DNA of 64,000 bases from Lamellibrachia satsuma (Eukaryota > Annelida > Polychaeta > Sabellida > Siboglinidae): NCBI GenBank assembly GCA_033239005.1, contig BSQZ01000005.1:14644001-14708000 (forward strand), written 5' to 3'. The position numbers and the translations under genes are program-made. The notes under the pieces were generated by a model that saw only the letters and a list, made by a program, of their open reading frames with translations, ran no database searches and was not told the origin of the DNA. Below are positions 1 through 12,234 of this stretch, in pieces (position 1 is the stretch's first letter; each line of letters starts with the position of its first letter).

Positions 1-91
1 GGCATTGATGAATGTCCAGATAATGGTTTGAGGCAGCAGTGTTTAAAACAGAGGGCTCAATTGGGATCTTCTATGAGGTTAATTGATCACA

Positions 92-352
92 GAGTACAGG
101 ATCATCTACAACAGTTGTCTTTCACTACAGGTGATAATCAGGCAGTGGCGGATCATCTACAACAGTTGTCTTCCTCTTGAGGTGATAATCAGGTAGTGGT
201 GGATCATCTACAACAGTGGTCTTCCACTAGAGGTGATAATCAGGGAGTAGAGGATCATATATAACAGTGGTCTTCCAATAGAGGTGATAATCACTAAAAC
301 ATGGAGTAGAGGATCATCTACAACAGTGGTCTTCTACTAGAGGTGATAATCG
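92..352. repeat. Minisatellite, ~51-bp unit, ~5 copies
   Basis: Five imperfect copies, each beginning near GGATCATCTACAACAG and ending in a GGTGATAATCA block. Copies diverge by several substitutions, and the fourth-to-fifth junction carries a short insertion, so this is an old array. Bases 1-91 are unremarkable single-copy sequence. Confidence 0.9.
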
Positions 353-363
353 CAGCATACTAA

Positions 364-921
364 CATGCAGGATACTAATACGCAGGATACCAGGATACTT
401 ACACGCAGGATACTTACACACAAGATACTTACACACATGATTCTTACATGCAGGATACTTACGCACAGGATTCTTACACGCAGGATACTTACACGCAGGA
501 TTCTTACATGCAGGATACTTACATGCAGGATACTTACATGCAGGATACTTACATGCAGGATACTTACACGCAGGATACTTACATGCAGGATACTTACATG
601 CAGGATTCTTACATGCAGGATTCTTACATGCAGGATACTTACATGCAGGATTCTTACACGCAGGATACTTACAATTTACATGCAGGATACTTACATGCAG
701 GATACTTACATGCAGGATACTTACACGCAGGATTCTTACATGCAGGATACTTACATGCAGGATACTTACACATACAGGATTCTTACATGCATGATACTTA
801 CATGCAGGATACTTACACGCATGATACTTACATACAGGATTCTTACATACAGGATACGTACAGGATTCTTACATGTAGGATTCTTACACTCAGGATACTT
901 ATATGCAGGATACTTACCTGG
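364..921. repeat. Minisatellite, 15-bp unit, ~37 copies
   Basis: Tandem copies of GCAGGATACTTACAC with variants (TTCTTACATG, CATGATAC). The unit length is divisible by three and lacks stops in two plus frames, so it yields spurious repeat ORFs (MQDTY/TQDSY type). A few spacer insertions near 673 and 855 shift the register. Confidence 0.95.
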
Positions 922-1427
922 TTGTGTAACTTTAATTGGTATTTCACCTTTTAAGCTATCTGAATATGATCTACCTGAAGTCATGCATAATTCCATACCT
1001 CTTAAATCTAACCCATCTCAGGTGACAGGCTAACCAGCATCCCTCAGTGTTACATTCTTCATGCATTTGGCCGCTTCATTCTAGTTATCAGTTGCGACTG
1101 TGCTAACCATAGAACACAACTTTGGTAGTTTGTTATCATTCCTCTTTCTTTTTTTAACCTCACAGTCCTGGATAACTGCTTGATAGCTTGCTTAGAACTA
1201 ATCATGTCTACAGGTCCTCAGATGACGGACAACATCTTGTTGGCATTCCTTGTATTTATGTATTGTGTCTGCGTTCTCCACAGAACACCAACTCACATAG
1301 TTTCTTATCAGTTTCTTGCACAACATTAGCCTGTGCTAAGAGTCAGATCTGTTCCATACTTACCAACCTGTTTTTTTCTTGTCATGACAAGAGATCTGAG
1401 GTCTCATTGCTAGGTCTACCGGTTGTA
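922..1427. other. Non-coding, no feature recognised
   Basis: Mixed-composition sequence. Open frames here are short and have no recognisable protein similarity. Confidence 0.5.
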
Positions 1428-1582
1428 CAGGGTTCATTGCCAGGTCTACTAGTTGGTGTTCAGTTACCAGGTGTGCCATTAGTAGGTGGTGTATGTTTCT
1501 CAGTTTAAGAGGGCACCATGAAAAAACAGCCTGATACCTCCCCATTGTTCTTATGTACATCTAAAATAATATATTGTATAAC
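1428..1582 (+). repeat. Duplicated segment, copy 1
   Basis: This segment recurs at 3171-3279. Shared landmarks are CAGGGTTCATTGCCAGGTCT, a GTTCAGTTACCAGGTGTGCC block and a terminal ATAATATATTGTATAAC. Copy 1 holds about 46 bp (roughly 1519-1565) that copy 2 lacks. A partial extra unit of the CATTGC-AGGTCTAC motif lies just upstream at about 1404. It could be a fragment of a dispersed element or a local segmental duplication. Confidence 0.85.
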
Positions 1583-2032
1583 AGCCTGTGTACACTGAGT
1601 GTATTATCAAGTGTGTGTATTTATCATGTCAATAAAAAGAGACATAAAAAGTGTTTCAAACCATATAGCTTTAGTCTAATAATTTTAATTTAGTTTTTTA
1701 CATCATTTGGTCATTATTCTTTAAGTATAGAATAACATGATATTGCCAGCATTACATGCCTTCATGACATCTGTAATTGTCATAAGACTATTCAGCCTAT
1801 ATGGCAGCAAAGCATAATAAAACTATTATTATTATAAGATATTACATCTTTAAGACATATAATTGTTGCTCTATACAAAGTATAAGATTCCCATTCAGCA
1901 CCATGAAGATGTGTTCAGTCTCCTGTGAATGGCCACATTTGAAATGTATATACATCTATATTTGATACACCTATATCTTGTACCCAAAGTTGCAGCACCC
2001 GTGACAAGATTCAGCAGTGTATCTTGTTGTCT
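1583..2032. other. AT-rich non-coding, no feature recognised
   Basis: AT-rich sequence with short A/T runs and no credible ORF. Confidence 0.5.
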
Positions 2033-2640
2033 TGACACTTCATGTGTACTGTGTGGGACAATCTTGACACTCCATGTGTACTGTGTGGGACTATCTTGAC
2101 ACTCCATGTGTACTATGTGGGACTATCTTGACACTCCATGTGTACTATGTGGGACTATCTTGACACTCCATGTGTACTATGTGGGACTATCTTGACACTC
2201 CATGTGTACTGTGTGGGACTATCTTGACACTCCATGTGTACTATGTGGGACTATCTTGACACTCCATGTGTACCATGTGGGACAATCTTGACACTCCATG
2301 TGTACTATGTGGGACTATCTTGACACTCCATGTGTACCGAGTGGGACTATCTTGACACTCCATGTGTACTATGTGGGACTATCTTGACACTCCATGTGTA
2401 CTATGTGGGACTATCTTGACACTCCATGTGTACTGTGTGGGACTATCTTGACACTCCATGTGTACTATGTGGGACTATCTTGACACTCCAAGTGTACCAT
2501 GTGGGAGAATCTTGACACTCCATGTGTACTGTGGGGGAGAATCTTGACACTCCATGTGTACTATGTTGGACTGTCTTGACACTCCATGTGTACTGTGTGG
2601 GACAATCTTGACACTCCATGTATACTGTGTGGGAGAATCT
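2033..2640. repeat. Minisatellite, 32-bp unit, ~19 copies
   Basis: Units carry TTGACACTCCATGTGTACT followed by a GTGTGGGAC block and ATC. Variation is mostly at single columns (CTATG/CTGTG, GACTATC/GACAATC). The right-edge copies are the most diverged. Confidence 0.95.
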
Positions 2641-3170
2641 AATTGAGCAGAGTGGTTATCAGTTGGGATCCTATCAGGGTTGTTTGATTTAAATCATTGA
2701 TTTAAATCGTGATTTAAATCACTCCAAAAAAATCATTGATTTATGATTTTTTTGACTTCCGTTTTTTTTAATCGCTGATTTATATGAATTTAACACAAAT
2801 AATTGTTTACAAGCATCGAGATCAACAATGTTTTGTATGTTTTTAATACAAAACACAAAGTGCGCACACTTGTGTAGCTGTATTGTCACCAGATAGCCTG
2901 ATAGTCAAATGTTTTATGACATTGTGTATGTTTGAGCTATCCCCTTTCTGAATGTAGTGAAGCCACACAAACTTGTCTTCCAGAGGAAGTATCTTTTCAA
3001 CACAGAAGCCCTGAGTTAAAGTCCACTTATAGCTTGTGGTAGTTGTTACCAATTCAGTATTTTCAACCCTGGATCCTATGCAGTTATGATGACAAAAATA
3101 TTAATAATTTGTCTGAAATAGATTTTTCAAGAGGTAGAGTATATAGAGCTTAATAGAACATAGCCTTAGA
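2641..3170. other. AT-rich non-coding with palindrome cluster
   Basis: Three perfect 10-bp palindromes GATTTAAATC occur at 2686-2695, 2699-2708 and 2711-2720, followed by T-rich, A-rich and further GATTTA-like motifs to about 2790. The pattern resembles the end of a degraded DNA transposon, but no matching second end was found. The rest (2800-3170) shows nothing recognisable. Confidence 0.5.
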
Positions 3171-3279
3171 CAGGGTTCATTGCCAGGTCTACCAGTTGGT
3201 GTTCAGTTACCAGGTGTGCCATTAGTAGGTGTGTATGTATCTCAGTCTAAGAGGACACCATATAATATATTGTATAACA
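3171..3279 (+). repeat. Duplicated segment, copy 2
   Basis: Second copy of the segment at 1428-1582, with a 46-bp internal deletion and a handful of substitutions. Confidence 0.85.
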
Positions 3280-3914
3280 CTACTAGCCTTATTTTCCTTT
3301 TAATAAGAAATTAATTTAATTCTTAGAACTCTCTAATTAAAATATGTTTACAATTATTGCATATAGTCTAAGGTTGACACTAGTTTTTAGCAGCACCAGC
3401 TGGACAATGGCTGAGAAGCAGGGCTGGTGCACTTGTATAAGTTTGTCATCTATCAGATACTATGCTAAAAGGTAAAACATGTTTTATAATGTACAGATCT
3501 CCACTAATGAGACACAGCAGTTAATTTATTTTGAAGAGGGGTTTTCAACATTTAATGAAACCAGCGTGTGTTCTCTGCATGAATATTTCACTATGTTTTT
3601 AACATTGACATTTTTTATCAGAATAGTTCAAAGGAACTTGTGACATTCACAGACTGTTATTGTGATCGTTACATGTTTCCCATCTGATTCACAGTCGACT
3701 TATTCATTATCGTCAACATAATGCTCTGTGAAGCTTTTTTAGATTAACAGCATAATAATTCCACTTCGGGAGAGTTTCTCTAGTGCATTATATGCTTGCA
3801 GTAATTTATTGGATTGAGGTAGATTCTTCACTTGATGGCCTGCTTGGTATAATTACTAAATAAAAACAACAATTAGTAAGTTGTCTTGCCATTAATTGTT
3901 TAGGACATGTTTAT
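3280..3914. other. AT-rich non-coding, no feature recognised
   Basis: Low-GC sequence without credible ORFs, tandem repeats or RNA genes. Confidence 0.5.
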
Positions 3915-3989
3915 GTATGTATGTGTGTGCGTGTGCACGCACACACGCACACACGCACACACGCACACATGCACACACACACACACACA

Positions 3990-4087
<98 letters not shown>

Positions 4088-4105
4088 TATATATATATAT
4101 ATATT
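3915..4105. repeat. Compound microsatellite (GT/AC)n-(TA)n
   Basis: About 75 bp of alternating purine-pyrimidine GT/CA/CG sequence passes into about 110 bp of almost pure TA, interrupted once by TTT (about 4047) and once by a G (about 4086). ORFs reported on both strands here are low-complexity artefacts. Confidence 0.98.
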
Positions 4106-4453
4106 GTTGTGTAAAAATTAATGTTAAACAATTAATCATCCATATTTAAATTGTGTTATGCATATAATTTTTTGTATGTATGTGTGGGTATATCCATGCA
4201 ACTGTTAAAAAGAAGTGCAGCATGCGCTATGCATTCTAGGGCTCTGTGACTCATAAACAAGGCATAATGACCCATAGTTAGACATTCTTGAAGCTGTTTG
4301 TGACTGGGCAGGATACTTCAGCCAGAGTGAACGTATTTAAAATGTCATCCATTTGAGCAAGGGGAAAGACGTCCCTATAATGCATGTCATCATGTCAAGC
4401 TGGTGTAAACCGTTAAATGTCTGTGTGTTTTCACCACTTTGTATTGAAATGGC
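4106..4453. other. Non-coding, no feature recognised
   Basis: Unique-looking intronic-type sequence. Confidence 0.5.
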
Positions 4454-4613
4454 CAATAGAGGACTGACTGACCAGGCATCTCAACAGTAGAGGACTGACT
4501 GACCAGGCATCTCAACAGTAGAGGACTGACTGACCAGTCATCTCAACAGTATAGGTCTGACTGACCAGGCATCTCAACAATAGAGGACTGACTGACCAGG
4601 CATCTAAACAGCA
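4454..4613. repeat. Minisatellite, 31-bp unit, 5 copies
   Basis: Five copies containing GACTGACTGACCAGGCATCT followed by CAACAGTAGAG. Copies differ by one to three bases. Confidence 0.95.
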
Positions 4614-4966
4614 AATGTAATATTTGTAATTAATATATGTATATAAATGTAGGCAAAAGGGTTTGAAGCTGGGTGGAATGTTAGCTGGGAACAGGCCATG
4701 CTGGATGCGGTACACTAATTAATTTTCCCATTGAAAGCAATGCTAAAACTTAAAAAGTCAGTCAGGCGATTCCTCACTGTGCAAAGTAACAATTTGGTTT
4801 TAATAAAAACCTTACACTTTGGTATTTGTCTTGTCAGCGACCTACAGTAGCATTGTCACCAACCCGCAGTAGGGTTGTCACCGACTCGCATCAAATCATA
4901 CAATTTTTTTGGAGAAAATCAACATGCCAGATGCTCACCGTCATTTATAACCCAAACAAACTGGAA
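4614..4966. other. Non-coding, no feature recognised
   Basis: Contains two short imperfect repeats of an ACC(G/A)AC-CGCAGTAG(G/C) type near 4840-4885 and nothing else recognisable. Confidence 0.5.
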
Positions 4967-5505
4967 TCTGCGTTTGTACACCAGGGGGACCCTACCATCT
5001 GATCACAGACTCGTGCATATTCTGTGTTTGTACACCAGGGGGACCCTACCATCTGATCACTGACGCATGCATATTCTGTGTTTGTACACCAGGGGGACCC
5101 TACCTTCTGATCACAGACGCGTGCATATTCTTTGTTTGTACACCAGGGGGACCCTACCGTCTGATCACTGACGCATGCATATTCTGTGTTTGTACACCAG
5201 GGGGATCCTACCATCTGATCACTGACGCATGCATATTCTGCATTTGTACACCAGGGGGACCCTATCATCTGATCACTGATGCATGCATATTCTGTGTTTA
5301 TACACCAGGGGGACCCTACCATCTGATCACAGACGCATGCATATTCTGTGTTTGTACACCAGGGGGACCCTACTACCTGATCACAGACGTGTGCATGTTC
5401 TGTGTTTGTATACCAGGGGGACCCTACCATCTGATCACTGACACATGCATATTATGTGTTTGTACACCAGGGGGACCCTACCATCAGATCACTGACATGT
5501 GCATA
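4967..5505. repeat. Minisatellite, 54-bp unit, ~10 copies
   Basis: Each unit contains TTTGTACACCAGGGGGACCC, a CATCTGATCACTGACGC block and ATGCATATTC. Because 54 is divisible by three and the unit is stop-free on the minus strand, a 161-codon minus ORF with an 18-residue period results. I regard it as non-genic because it has no non-repeat coding context. Confidence 0.95.
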
Positions 5506-6630
5506 TTCTACCAACCAACCAGCACAGCGGAAGAGTCAAAGTCTACAAATCTGCCTTTTTCCCTGTTCAGAAACTATTTTTTTCAGGGTGCAAAAAAATC
5601 ATAGAAAGGGGCACCATCTCAAAATCCCTGGCTCTTTATTCATATCACATGAATGCGGAAGTAAAACACTGGTCTATCCCCAGCTGGGAAGTTAGTGTGC
5701 ATTACGACATGTTACCAGACTGGGTAACCAGTGCACGCCTCCCACACCTCAAGTTACCACAGACTTATTGAAGTCTGGCTGTCAGACTAGCATGGGACAG
5801 CATTCAAATGTTTGTACTTATAAACCCTAGCCATAATCTTTCAACTAAATAGCCAGATTTGGTAGTATTAGAACTGTCTGTAGTTTCTGCCGAAAGTCTG
5901 AGACTGTTTTGTATTGAGACAATCAGAGGCTATCAAGATGGTCTTCCCTGCTAAATTGACACATCACCCATGTTCAGGCTGATTTGTGCTGACACTTAAC
6001 AAGGAATAAGAGTTATGAGAGGAGGAATTATGTGCACAGCCAGCTGAAATAATGTAATCTCCTGTAAAACCCACACAAACCTAGCATTCCAGTGCTCATT
6101 CAACTCAACAAATTCATTTGGCGCCAATTTTTTCACCTGCTCTGTATTAAGATTGTCTGCACAATTGTACGACTGGCATGACGCGTGCAGCCGACACTCT
6201 ATTACCTGTGACATGATACCTGCAAATCAACATACCTGAGTTCACCCCTGTGCATGGTTAGATGGGTTAAGGCATCTTTTTAAGCATAATGGAGTTTTTA
6301 TTACTTCTAGGGTGGTTTGGTGGGGGGTCTAGTTTTTACGGTGTCTTTTCTCATTGCAATCTGTTGTCAGTTTGTGTAGTTTTTCCGGAAAACCAGGCAC
6401 CTGCTTAATGCCTGGTTTCTTCAAACTTGAACACTTCACTGAATGCATTGGTAAATTAGATGCAACGATGACTGATTATTTCTTGAAAACTAATTTTGAA
6501 GACATCTGTTGCATTGTTGAAGTTACTGAATGCTGCCGAACTGTATCATGTGCAGCAAACCTGGTCAATTGATGCATGTGAAAGATACGGTAATGCATGC
6601 ATTTTAAGAAAATGTTTACAATTATTTAAA

Positions 6631-6634
<4 letters not shown>
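5506..6634. other. Non-coding, no feature recognised
   Basis: About 1.1 kb of ordinary sequence. The ORFs (up to 90 codons) overlap in several frames and lack recognisable motifs. Confidence 0.5.

Positions 6635-6677
<43 letters not shown>
6635..6677. repeat. (TA)n microsatellite
   Basis: About 20 TA dinucleotides. Confidence 0.97.
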
Positions 6678-6678
<1 letters not shown>

Positions 6679-7924
6679 CCAAAATGGCAATGTGCAGTTT
6701 GCCAAGAAAATGGCTGATTAGACTGCACATGGGTAATTCACTAGGCTCTAGCATTGACACGTTTACTTTTTAACAACAGTTTATTAATTTGAAACTTGTA
6801 AGTTAACTTAAACAAAAAGTTCATGCAAAGACTGTGACATAAGTTGAAATTAATGTTCCCGCATGCTGATATGTTGTTAGGTACCTGGGGCTGCATTCAG
6901 TGTCATCCAGGACAGTATGCCTGCTGGACATTTATCCCTGTCTGTAGATTGATTGCTTGGGGCAACAGAATTGTAAAGCCAAAGTGTATGCATGGGTGCT
7001 TGGCGAGACGAGTTTGCAAACTCTGCTGTGAATTATAGGCCCTCGATTAATGGGGGCATCTTTATGACTGTGTCACAATGGGCAAGTGACAAGAAAGTGT
7101 GCTCGGTGACAACACCTGAAAGACCTGACACCTGCACTTGTCCAGGTATCCAGCCACTTTCATTGTTTACTTTCTTTAAAAACTATACACACACCTGTTT
7201 GCTATATCAACATCTAGGCCCCATAGGACATGACCTATTTTACGAGCACTATGTTTTTAGTCATTACTCTATGAAAGTGGCTACAGTTTATGAAGTCATT
7301 AGCCCTACGGTGTATTGTGCATTCATTATAAAATGTTTCTTGTAATTACATATAAAACATATGTTGTTGTTATAATTAGACAACAGCTGGGATCATGTTA
7401 TATGGTATTAGACATTACCACAAAATATTATGATTTCAGGTAACATGTGCTTCAAACTGTACTTTCAAATGTTGTCTGCACATTTCTGAATCATAGTGAC
7501 ATTTTATCTGTGACAACACAACTCTGTAACAGTAACAAATAATATTTTTTAATTTGATTTAATATCGGCTGTAAGAAAGCACCGCACTGTCTTTGATTTA
7601 ACAGCCCTCTATTGTGTTATCATTAAATGTACATGCTGGATAAAAGGCTGGAGACAGGGGGGCTACAGTGGGACACCTGACTATCAACCAGGGCAGACTG
7701 TTGCATCACTAATGCTTGCAGCACAGAAGAATAAAATAAAATAAATTATGTTAAAATTAGAAGTGCATTTGTTTTCAACCAACACATAATGTCATTATGA
7801 TGTCTTATAACTGTGTGTCAGGAGTTATTGCATACTATGTTATGTGAAAGGGTTTTGAGGTGTTCATGCATTGAAGACGTCCAGTTGTCTAGATGTCTTG
7901 ATTGTCCTGCTGTCTAGATGGGGA
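6678..7924. other. Non-coding, no feature recognised
   Basis: AT-rich single-copy sequence. The open frame at 6992-7345 (117 codons) has no recognisable similarity. Confidence 0.5.
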
Positions 7925-9165
7925 ACTCTTGATGTCCAGCTGTATTCTTGTCAAGATGTATTTTTGTCCAGCTGTATTCTTGTCAAGATGTATTTTTGTC
8001 CAGCTGTATTGTCCAGTTGTATTCTTGTCAAGATGTATTTTCGTCCAGCTGTATTCTTGTCAAGATGTATTTTTGTCCAGCTGTATTCTTGTCAAGATGT
8101 ATTTTTGTTCAGCTACATTCTTGTCCAGTTGTATTCTTGTCAAGATGTATTTTTGTCCAGTTGTATTCTTGTGAAGATGTATTTTTGTCCAGCTGTATTC
8201 TTGTCAAGATGTATTTTTGTCCAGCTGTATTCTTGTCAAGATGTATTTTTGTCCAGCTGTATTCTTGTCAACATGTATTTTTGTCCAGCTGTATTCTTGT
8301 CAAGATGTATTTTTGTTCAGCTACATTCTTGTCCAGTTGTATTCTTGTCAAGATGTATTCTTGTCCAGTTGTATTCTTGTCAATGTGTATTCTTGTCAGG
8401 ATGTATTTTTGTCCAGCTGTATTACTGTCAAGATGTACTTTTGTCCAGCTGTATTGTCCAGTTGTATTTTTGTCCAGCTGTATTGTCCAGTTGTATTCTT
8501 GTCAATGTGTATTTTTGTTCAGCTGTATTCTTGTCAAGATGTGTTTTTGTCCAGCTGTATTCTTGTCTAGTTGTATTCTTGTCAATGTGTATTTTTGTCC
8601 AGCTGTATTCTTGTCAAGATGTATTTTTGTCCAGCTATATTCTTGTCCAGTTGTATTCTTGTCAATGTGTATTTTTGTCCAGCTGTTCTTGTCAAGGTGT
8701 ATTTTTGTCCAGCTGTATTCTTGTCCAGTTGTATTCTTGTCAATGTGTATTTTTGTCCAGCTGTATCCTTGTCCAGTTGTATTCTTGTCAATGTGTATTC
8801 ATGTCCAGCTGTATTCTTGTTAAGATGTATTTTTGCCCATTCATGTCCAGCTGTATTCTTGTTAAGATGTATTTTTGCCCATTCTTGTCAAGATGTATTT
8901 TTGTCCTGCAGTATTCTTGTCAAGATGTATTTTTGTCCAGATGTATTCTTGTCAAGATGTATTTTTGTCCAGTTGTATTCTTGTTTAGTTGTATTTCTGT
9001 CCAGTTGTATTTTTGTCCAGTTGTATTTTTGTACAGTTGTATTCTTGTCAAGATGTATTTTTATCCAGCTGTATTCTTATCAAGATGCATTTTTATCCAG
9101 CTGTATTCTTATCAAGATGTATTCTTGTCCAGCTGTATTCTTATCCAGTTGTATTCTTGTCCAGA
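7925..9165. repeat. Minisatellite, 16-bp unit (32-bp dimer), ~77 monomers
   Basis: Two related 16-bp monomers, GTATTCTTGTCAAGAT and GTATTTTTGTCCAGCT, alternate irregularly. Sub-variants (CAATGTGTATT, TTCAGCTACATT) recur in clusters, which gives local higher-order patterns. The plus strand is T-rich and stop-poor in all three frames, so Cys/Val/Leu-rich ORFs of up to 443 codons appear. They are repeat artefacts. Confidence 0.95.
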
Positions 9166-9389
9166 TGTCCTGCAATCCACATACACCATGTATCAAGTAT
9201 GACCTCAGTGCACAGTTGGTAGTCAGTTTACAGTCTTGTGCAACAGGTCCCCACTGGCAAGGACAAGTGTCACCAATTTCCTAGATATTTAACAAGATTT
9301 AGCAAGATTGTCATCCCAAACAACAAGTTCCAGATGGCAAGTGGACAAGGAAGCCATTGGCTTATCCAGAGTCCAACAATTTTTATTAT

Positions 9390-12211
9390 CTATGTGTAGC
9401 CTGCCCTTATCAAGTATCTGTCAATTCTATTTTTAAACATATTCATACTACTAGCATTAACACAATCATTTGGCAGTTTGTTCCATTCATTTATCACCCT
9501 CTGTAAGAAAGAGTACTTTCTCATGTCCAACCTACACTGCTTCTTAACTAATGCTGCTTTGTGTCCTCTGGTTCTACTGCCTTCTTTAAGTTTGAAGAAC
9601 ATATTCTTATCAACATCCTCATAACCATTCACTATTTTAAAACTTCTATTTGGTCTCCTCTTGGTTTCCTAGTCTCTAGTGTTGTCAAACCACATTGTAA
9701 TAAGCGACCAAGGTCTCTCAGTTCTGGAATCATTTTAGTTGCTCTTTGTTATATTCTTTCTAGCTTGTCTATGTCTTTTTACGATATGGCCACCATGCTT
9801 GAATACAATATTCCAAATGTGGTCTAACAATTGCTTTGTAGAGGGGTACAATTAGCTGTTTCTCCTTATACATGATAGCTCTCCTAATTAACCCTAGAAT
9901 TTGATTTCCTTTCGAAGCAGCAATCCCACATTGTTCTGAAACTTTCATGTCAGCACTAAATGTTACTCCTAAGTCCTTTTCTTGTGTGGTTCTACCTAGT
10001 ACAGCATCCCCCATTTTGTAATCTTCGTCCATGTTTCCATGTCTTATGTGTATACATTTACACTTCCCAAAATTGAATAACATTTGCCATTTTTCTGACC
10101 ATTTAACTAATTTATCTAGATCATCCTGTAAACTTTGTTTATTTGTATCATTAGTAACCTTTCTGAATACTGTTGTGTCATCTGCAAATTTGAATACTTT
10201 GCCTAATACTGATCCCTGTGGTACCCCACTCAAAACAGATTTCCAGTTTGAAATCTCACCATCTACTGTTACTCTCTGTTTTTTGTGTGTAAGCCACTTT
10301 TCTATCCAGTTGATTACATCATTACCTATGCCATGGGTTTTTAGTTTAAGTAACAATCTTTGATGTGGCACTTTATCGAAAGCTATCTGAAAATCTAAGT
10401 ATACAACATCCACTGGTGACCCGTCATCTACCCACTTTGTAATTTCTTCAAAAAACATAACAGATTAGTTAGACATGACCTTGGTTTTAGGAACCCATGT
10501 TGAGATGTATTTATTAATTTATGTTTTACAAGGAATTCCACCATCTGGCGTCTAATTAATGTTTCGAGTAATTTACATACAACTGATGTTAAACTCACTG
10601 GTCTGTAATTATCTGGCTTGTTCCTCAATCCCTTCTTAAATAGCGGCGTAATGTTTGCCTCTTTCCATTCTGAAGGAACTATTCCTTCTTCTAGTGACAA
10701 GTTAAACAATTTTGCAAGTGGTGTACTAATTTGCTCAACAATTTCCTTAAGCAGTTTTTGTGGTATCCCATCAAATCCAGGTGATTTATTATCTTTCATC
10801 TTCTTAATTTTCTTTGCTATCATTTTAGGAGTTACAAATAACTGCCCTAAATGTTCTGATGTATTGCCTTCAAATTTAGTCAATGGAACTGGAAGTGAGC
10901 TGATATCTTCTGTGGTAAAAACTAAGCTGAAATACTCATTCAGGACCTCTGCCATTTGAAACCCGTCTGAAATTATGTTTCCCCTGTTGTTTTCCAGTGG
11001 TCCAACCTTTATCTCGAACTTTCTGTTTTCTCGTTACATAAGCATAGAAATTCTTGCTGTAATTTTTTATATTACCTGACAATTTTTTGTTTAGGTTCTT
11101 TTAGATTTTCTAATTTCAGTTGTAGCTAGGTTAAGTGCCTCTTTGTAATTTGCAGTCTTCATCCTTTCTGGTACGCCTATAAACCCTCCACATAGTTTGC
11201 TTAAACACTATTTCTGTAATAGCTTCTTTTGACAAATGTTTCTTTCTAGACCGTTTTCCTTGTTTTTTCAAGGGAAGAAATTTATTGATGATACTCTCAA
11301 TTTCATATTTTAGAATATTCCAACATTCAATTACGGTCTTATTCATCAGCATGTTATTCCAATCTAGCTTTGCTAAGTATTTTCTCATATCTTTATAGTT
11401 ACCTTTGTGGAAGTTTCTCCTATCCGTTTTTTTATTTTTACTTTCTGATTTTACATTGATGTCAAAATGTATTTGATTGTGGTCACTGTTACTAGGTATT
11501 CCAAAGTGGCTGTCGCGGCTGGGGAAAACTGCTGCAGAAGGCCGGTTTTGGGTGATGTTCAAAAATCAATATAAAATCACTGATACCATTTTGAGCTACA
11601 AATGTTACCTCAATAAACATTGATATCTTTCCTCTGTTGTTCAGTGATAATCAATTGTTTTAAAAGGGCTTACTTATTTGTTGATGAATTTTTGAAAGTG
11701 ACAGGGGTTGGTGGCCGCGAAAAGCGATGTTCCGAATTCGCGTTGCCGACATTTGCACACCGTATTTCGTCGCTTAGTGTTACCCAATGGTTCATGTATT
11801 TTTTACATTGTCCACTAATTCTTTTTGTGATAATAAAACTATATGTAATACATTTTCTCCCCTGGTTGGTTCTAGCACGTGCTGAGTAAGGAAGCTCTCC
11901 TGAATTAATTGAATAGATTCTTTAACATATAAAATAACTCCCCCTCCCCTTCTTTCTATTCAATCTCTCATAAACGTTACGTATCCTGTCAATCCTAATT
12001 CAGCATCTGTTATGTCTGTGTTGGCCCATGATTCGGTTATACCAATTATGTGAGGGTCAGTATCTTCTACCATAATGTTTAATTCGTTTTTCTTATTTAC
12101 TATACTCCTAGCATTTAAACACACGCATCTATAACCTGCTTCAGACATGTTTTTCAGACATTCTGTTATTGGTTTATCTGTACTAGTGGCTTCTTGTCCT
12201 GCTTGAGGCAT
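9390..12211 (-). pseudogene. LINE ORF2 remnant: endonuclease plus reverse transcriptase
   Basis: The ATG at 12211 starts an endonuclease N-terminus with the LNARSIVNK and IIGITESW motifs. After a frameshift near 11985 it continues as GGGVILYVKES and EPTRGENVL. The SDHNQ motif of the endonuclease active site lies at about 11480-11495, beyond an insertion. RT fingers and palm follow (KSPGFDGIP, NYRPVSLTSV, the FADDT catalytic box). A frameshift near 10440-10455 joins TNLLCF to FFEEI. Between GVPQGSVLG and KVFKFADDT the usual segment of roughly 16-20 residues is missing. A further frameshift precedes the C-terminal RLDMRKYSF-INEWNKLP block (9390-9632). In the intact family this protein nicks DNA and reverse-transcribes the element RNA; here it cannot be made. 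Confidence 0.9.
11490..11782. other. Insertion of unknown origin inside the LINE endonuclease
   Basis: The expected reading EPLG-NSDHN is interrupted. GAACCATTGGGTAACA-like sequence lies at the right edge (about 11776-11793) and GTAACAGTGACCAC at the left (about 11481-11494, minus-strand reading). GTAACA(C/G) is thus repeated on both sides, as a target duplication of about 7-8 bp would be. No convincing terminal inverted repeats were seen, so the class of the insert is open. Confidence 0.55.
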
Positions 12212-12234
12212 CTCTAAGTAACCCCTCTGCGCTT

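Noticed and set aside
3892..4139. ORFs of alternating Tyr-Ile or Cys-Val
   Set aside because: Direct translation of TA and GT microsatellites.
7871..9284. Cys-rich ORFs (up to 443 codons) over the 16-bp array
   Set aside because: Cysteine and valine come from TGT/GTA-rich repeat units in every frame. No signal peptide-domain arrangement is seen.
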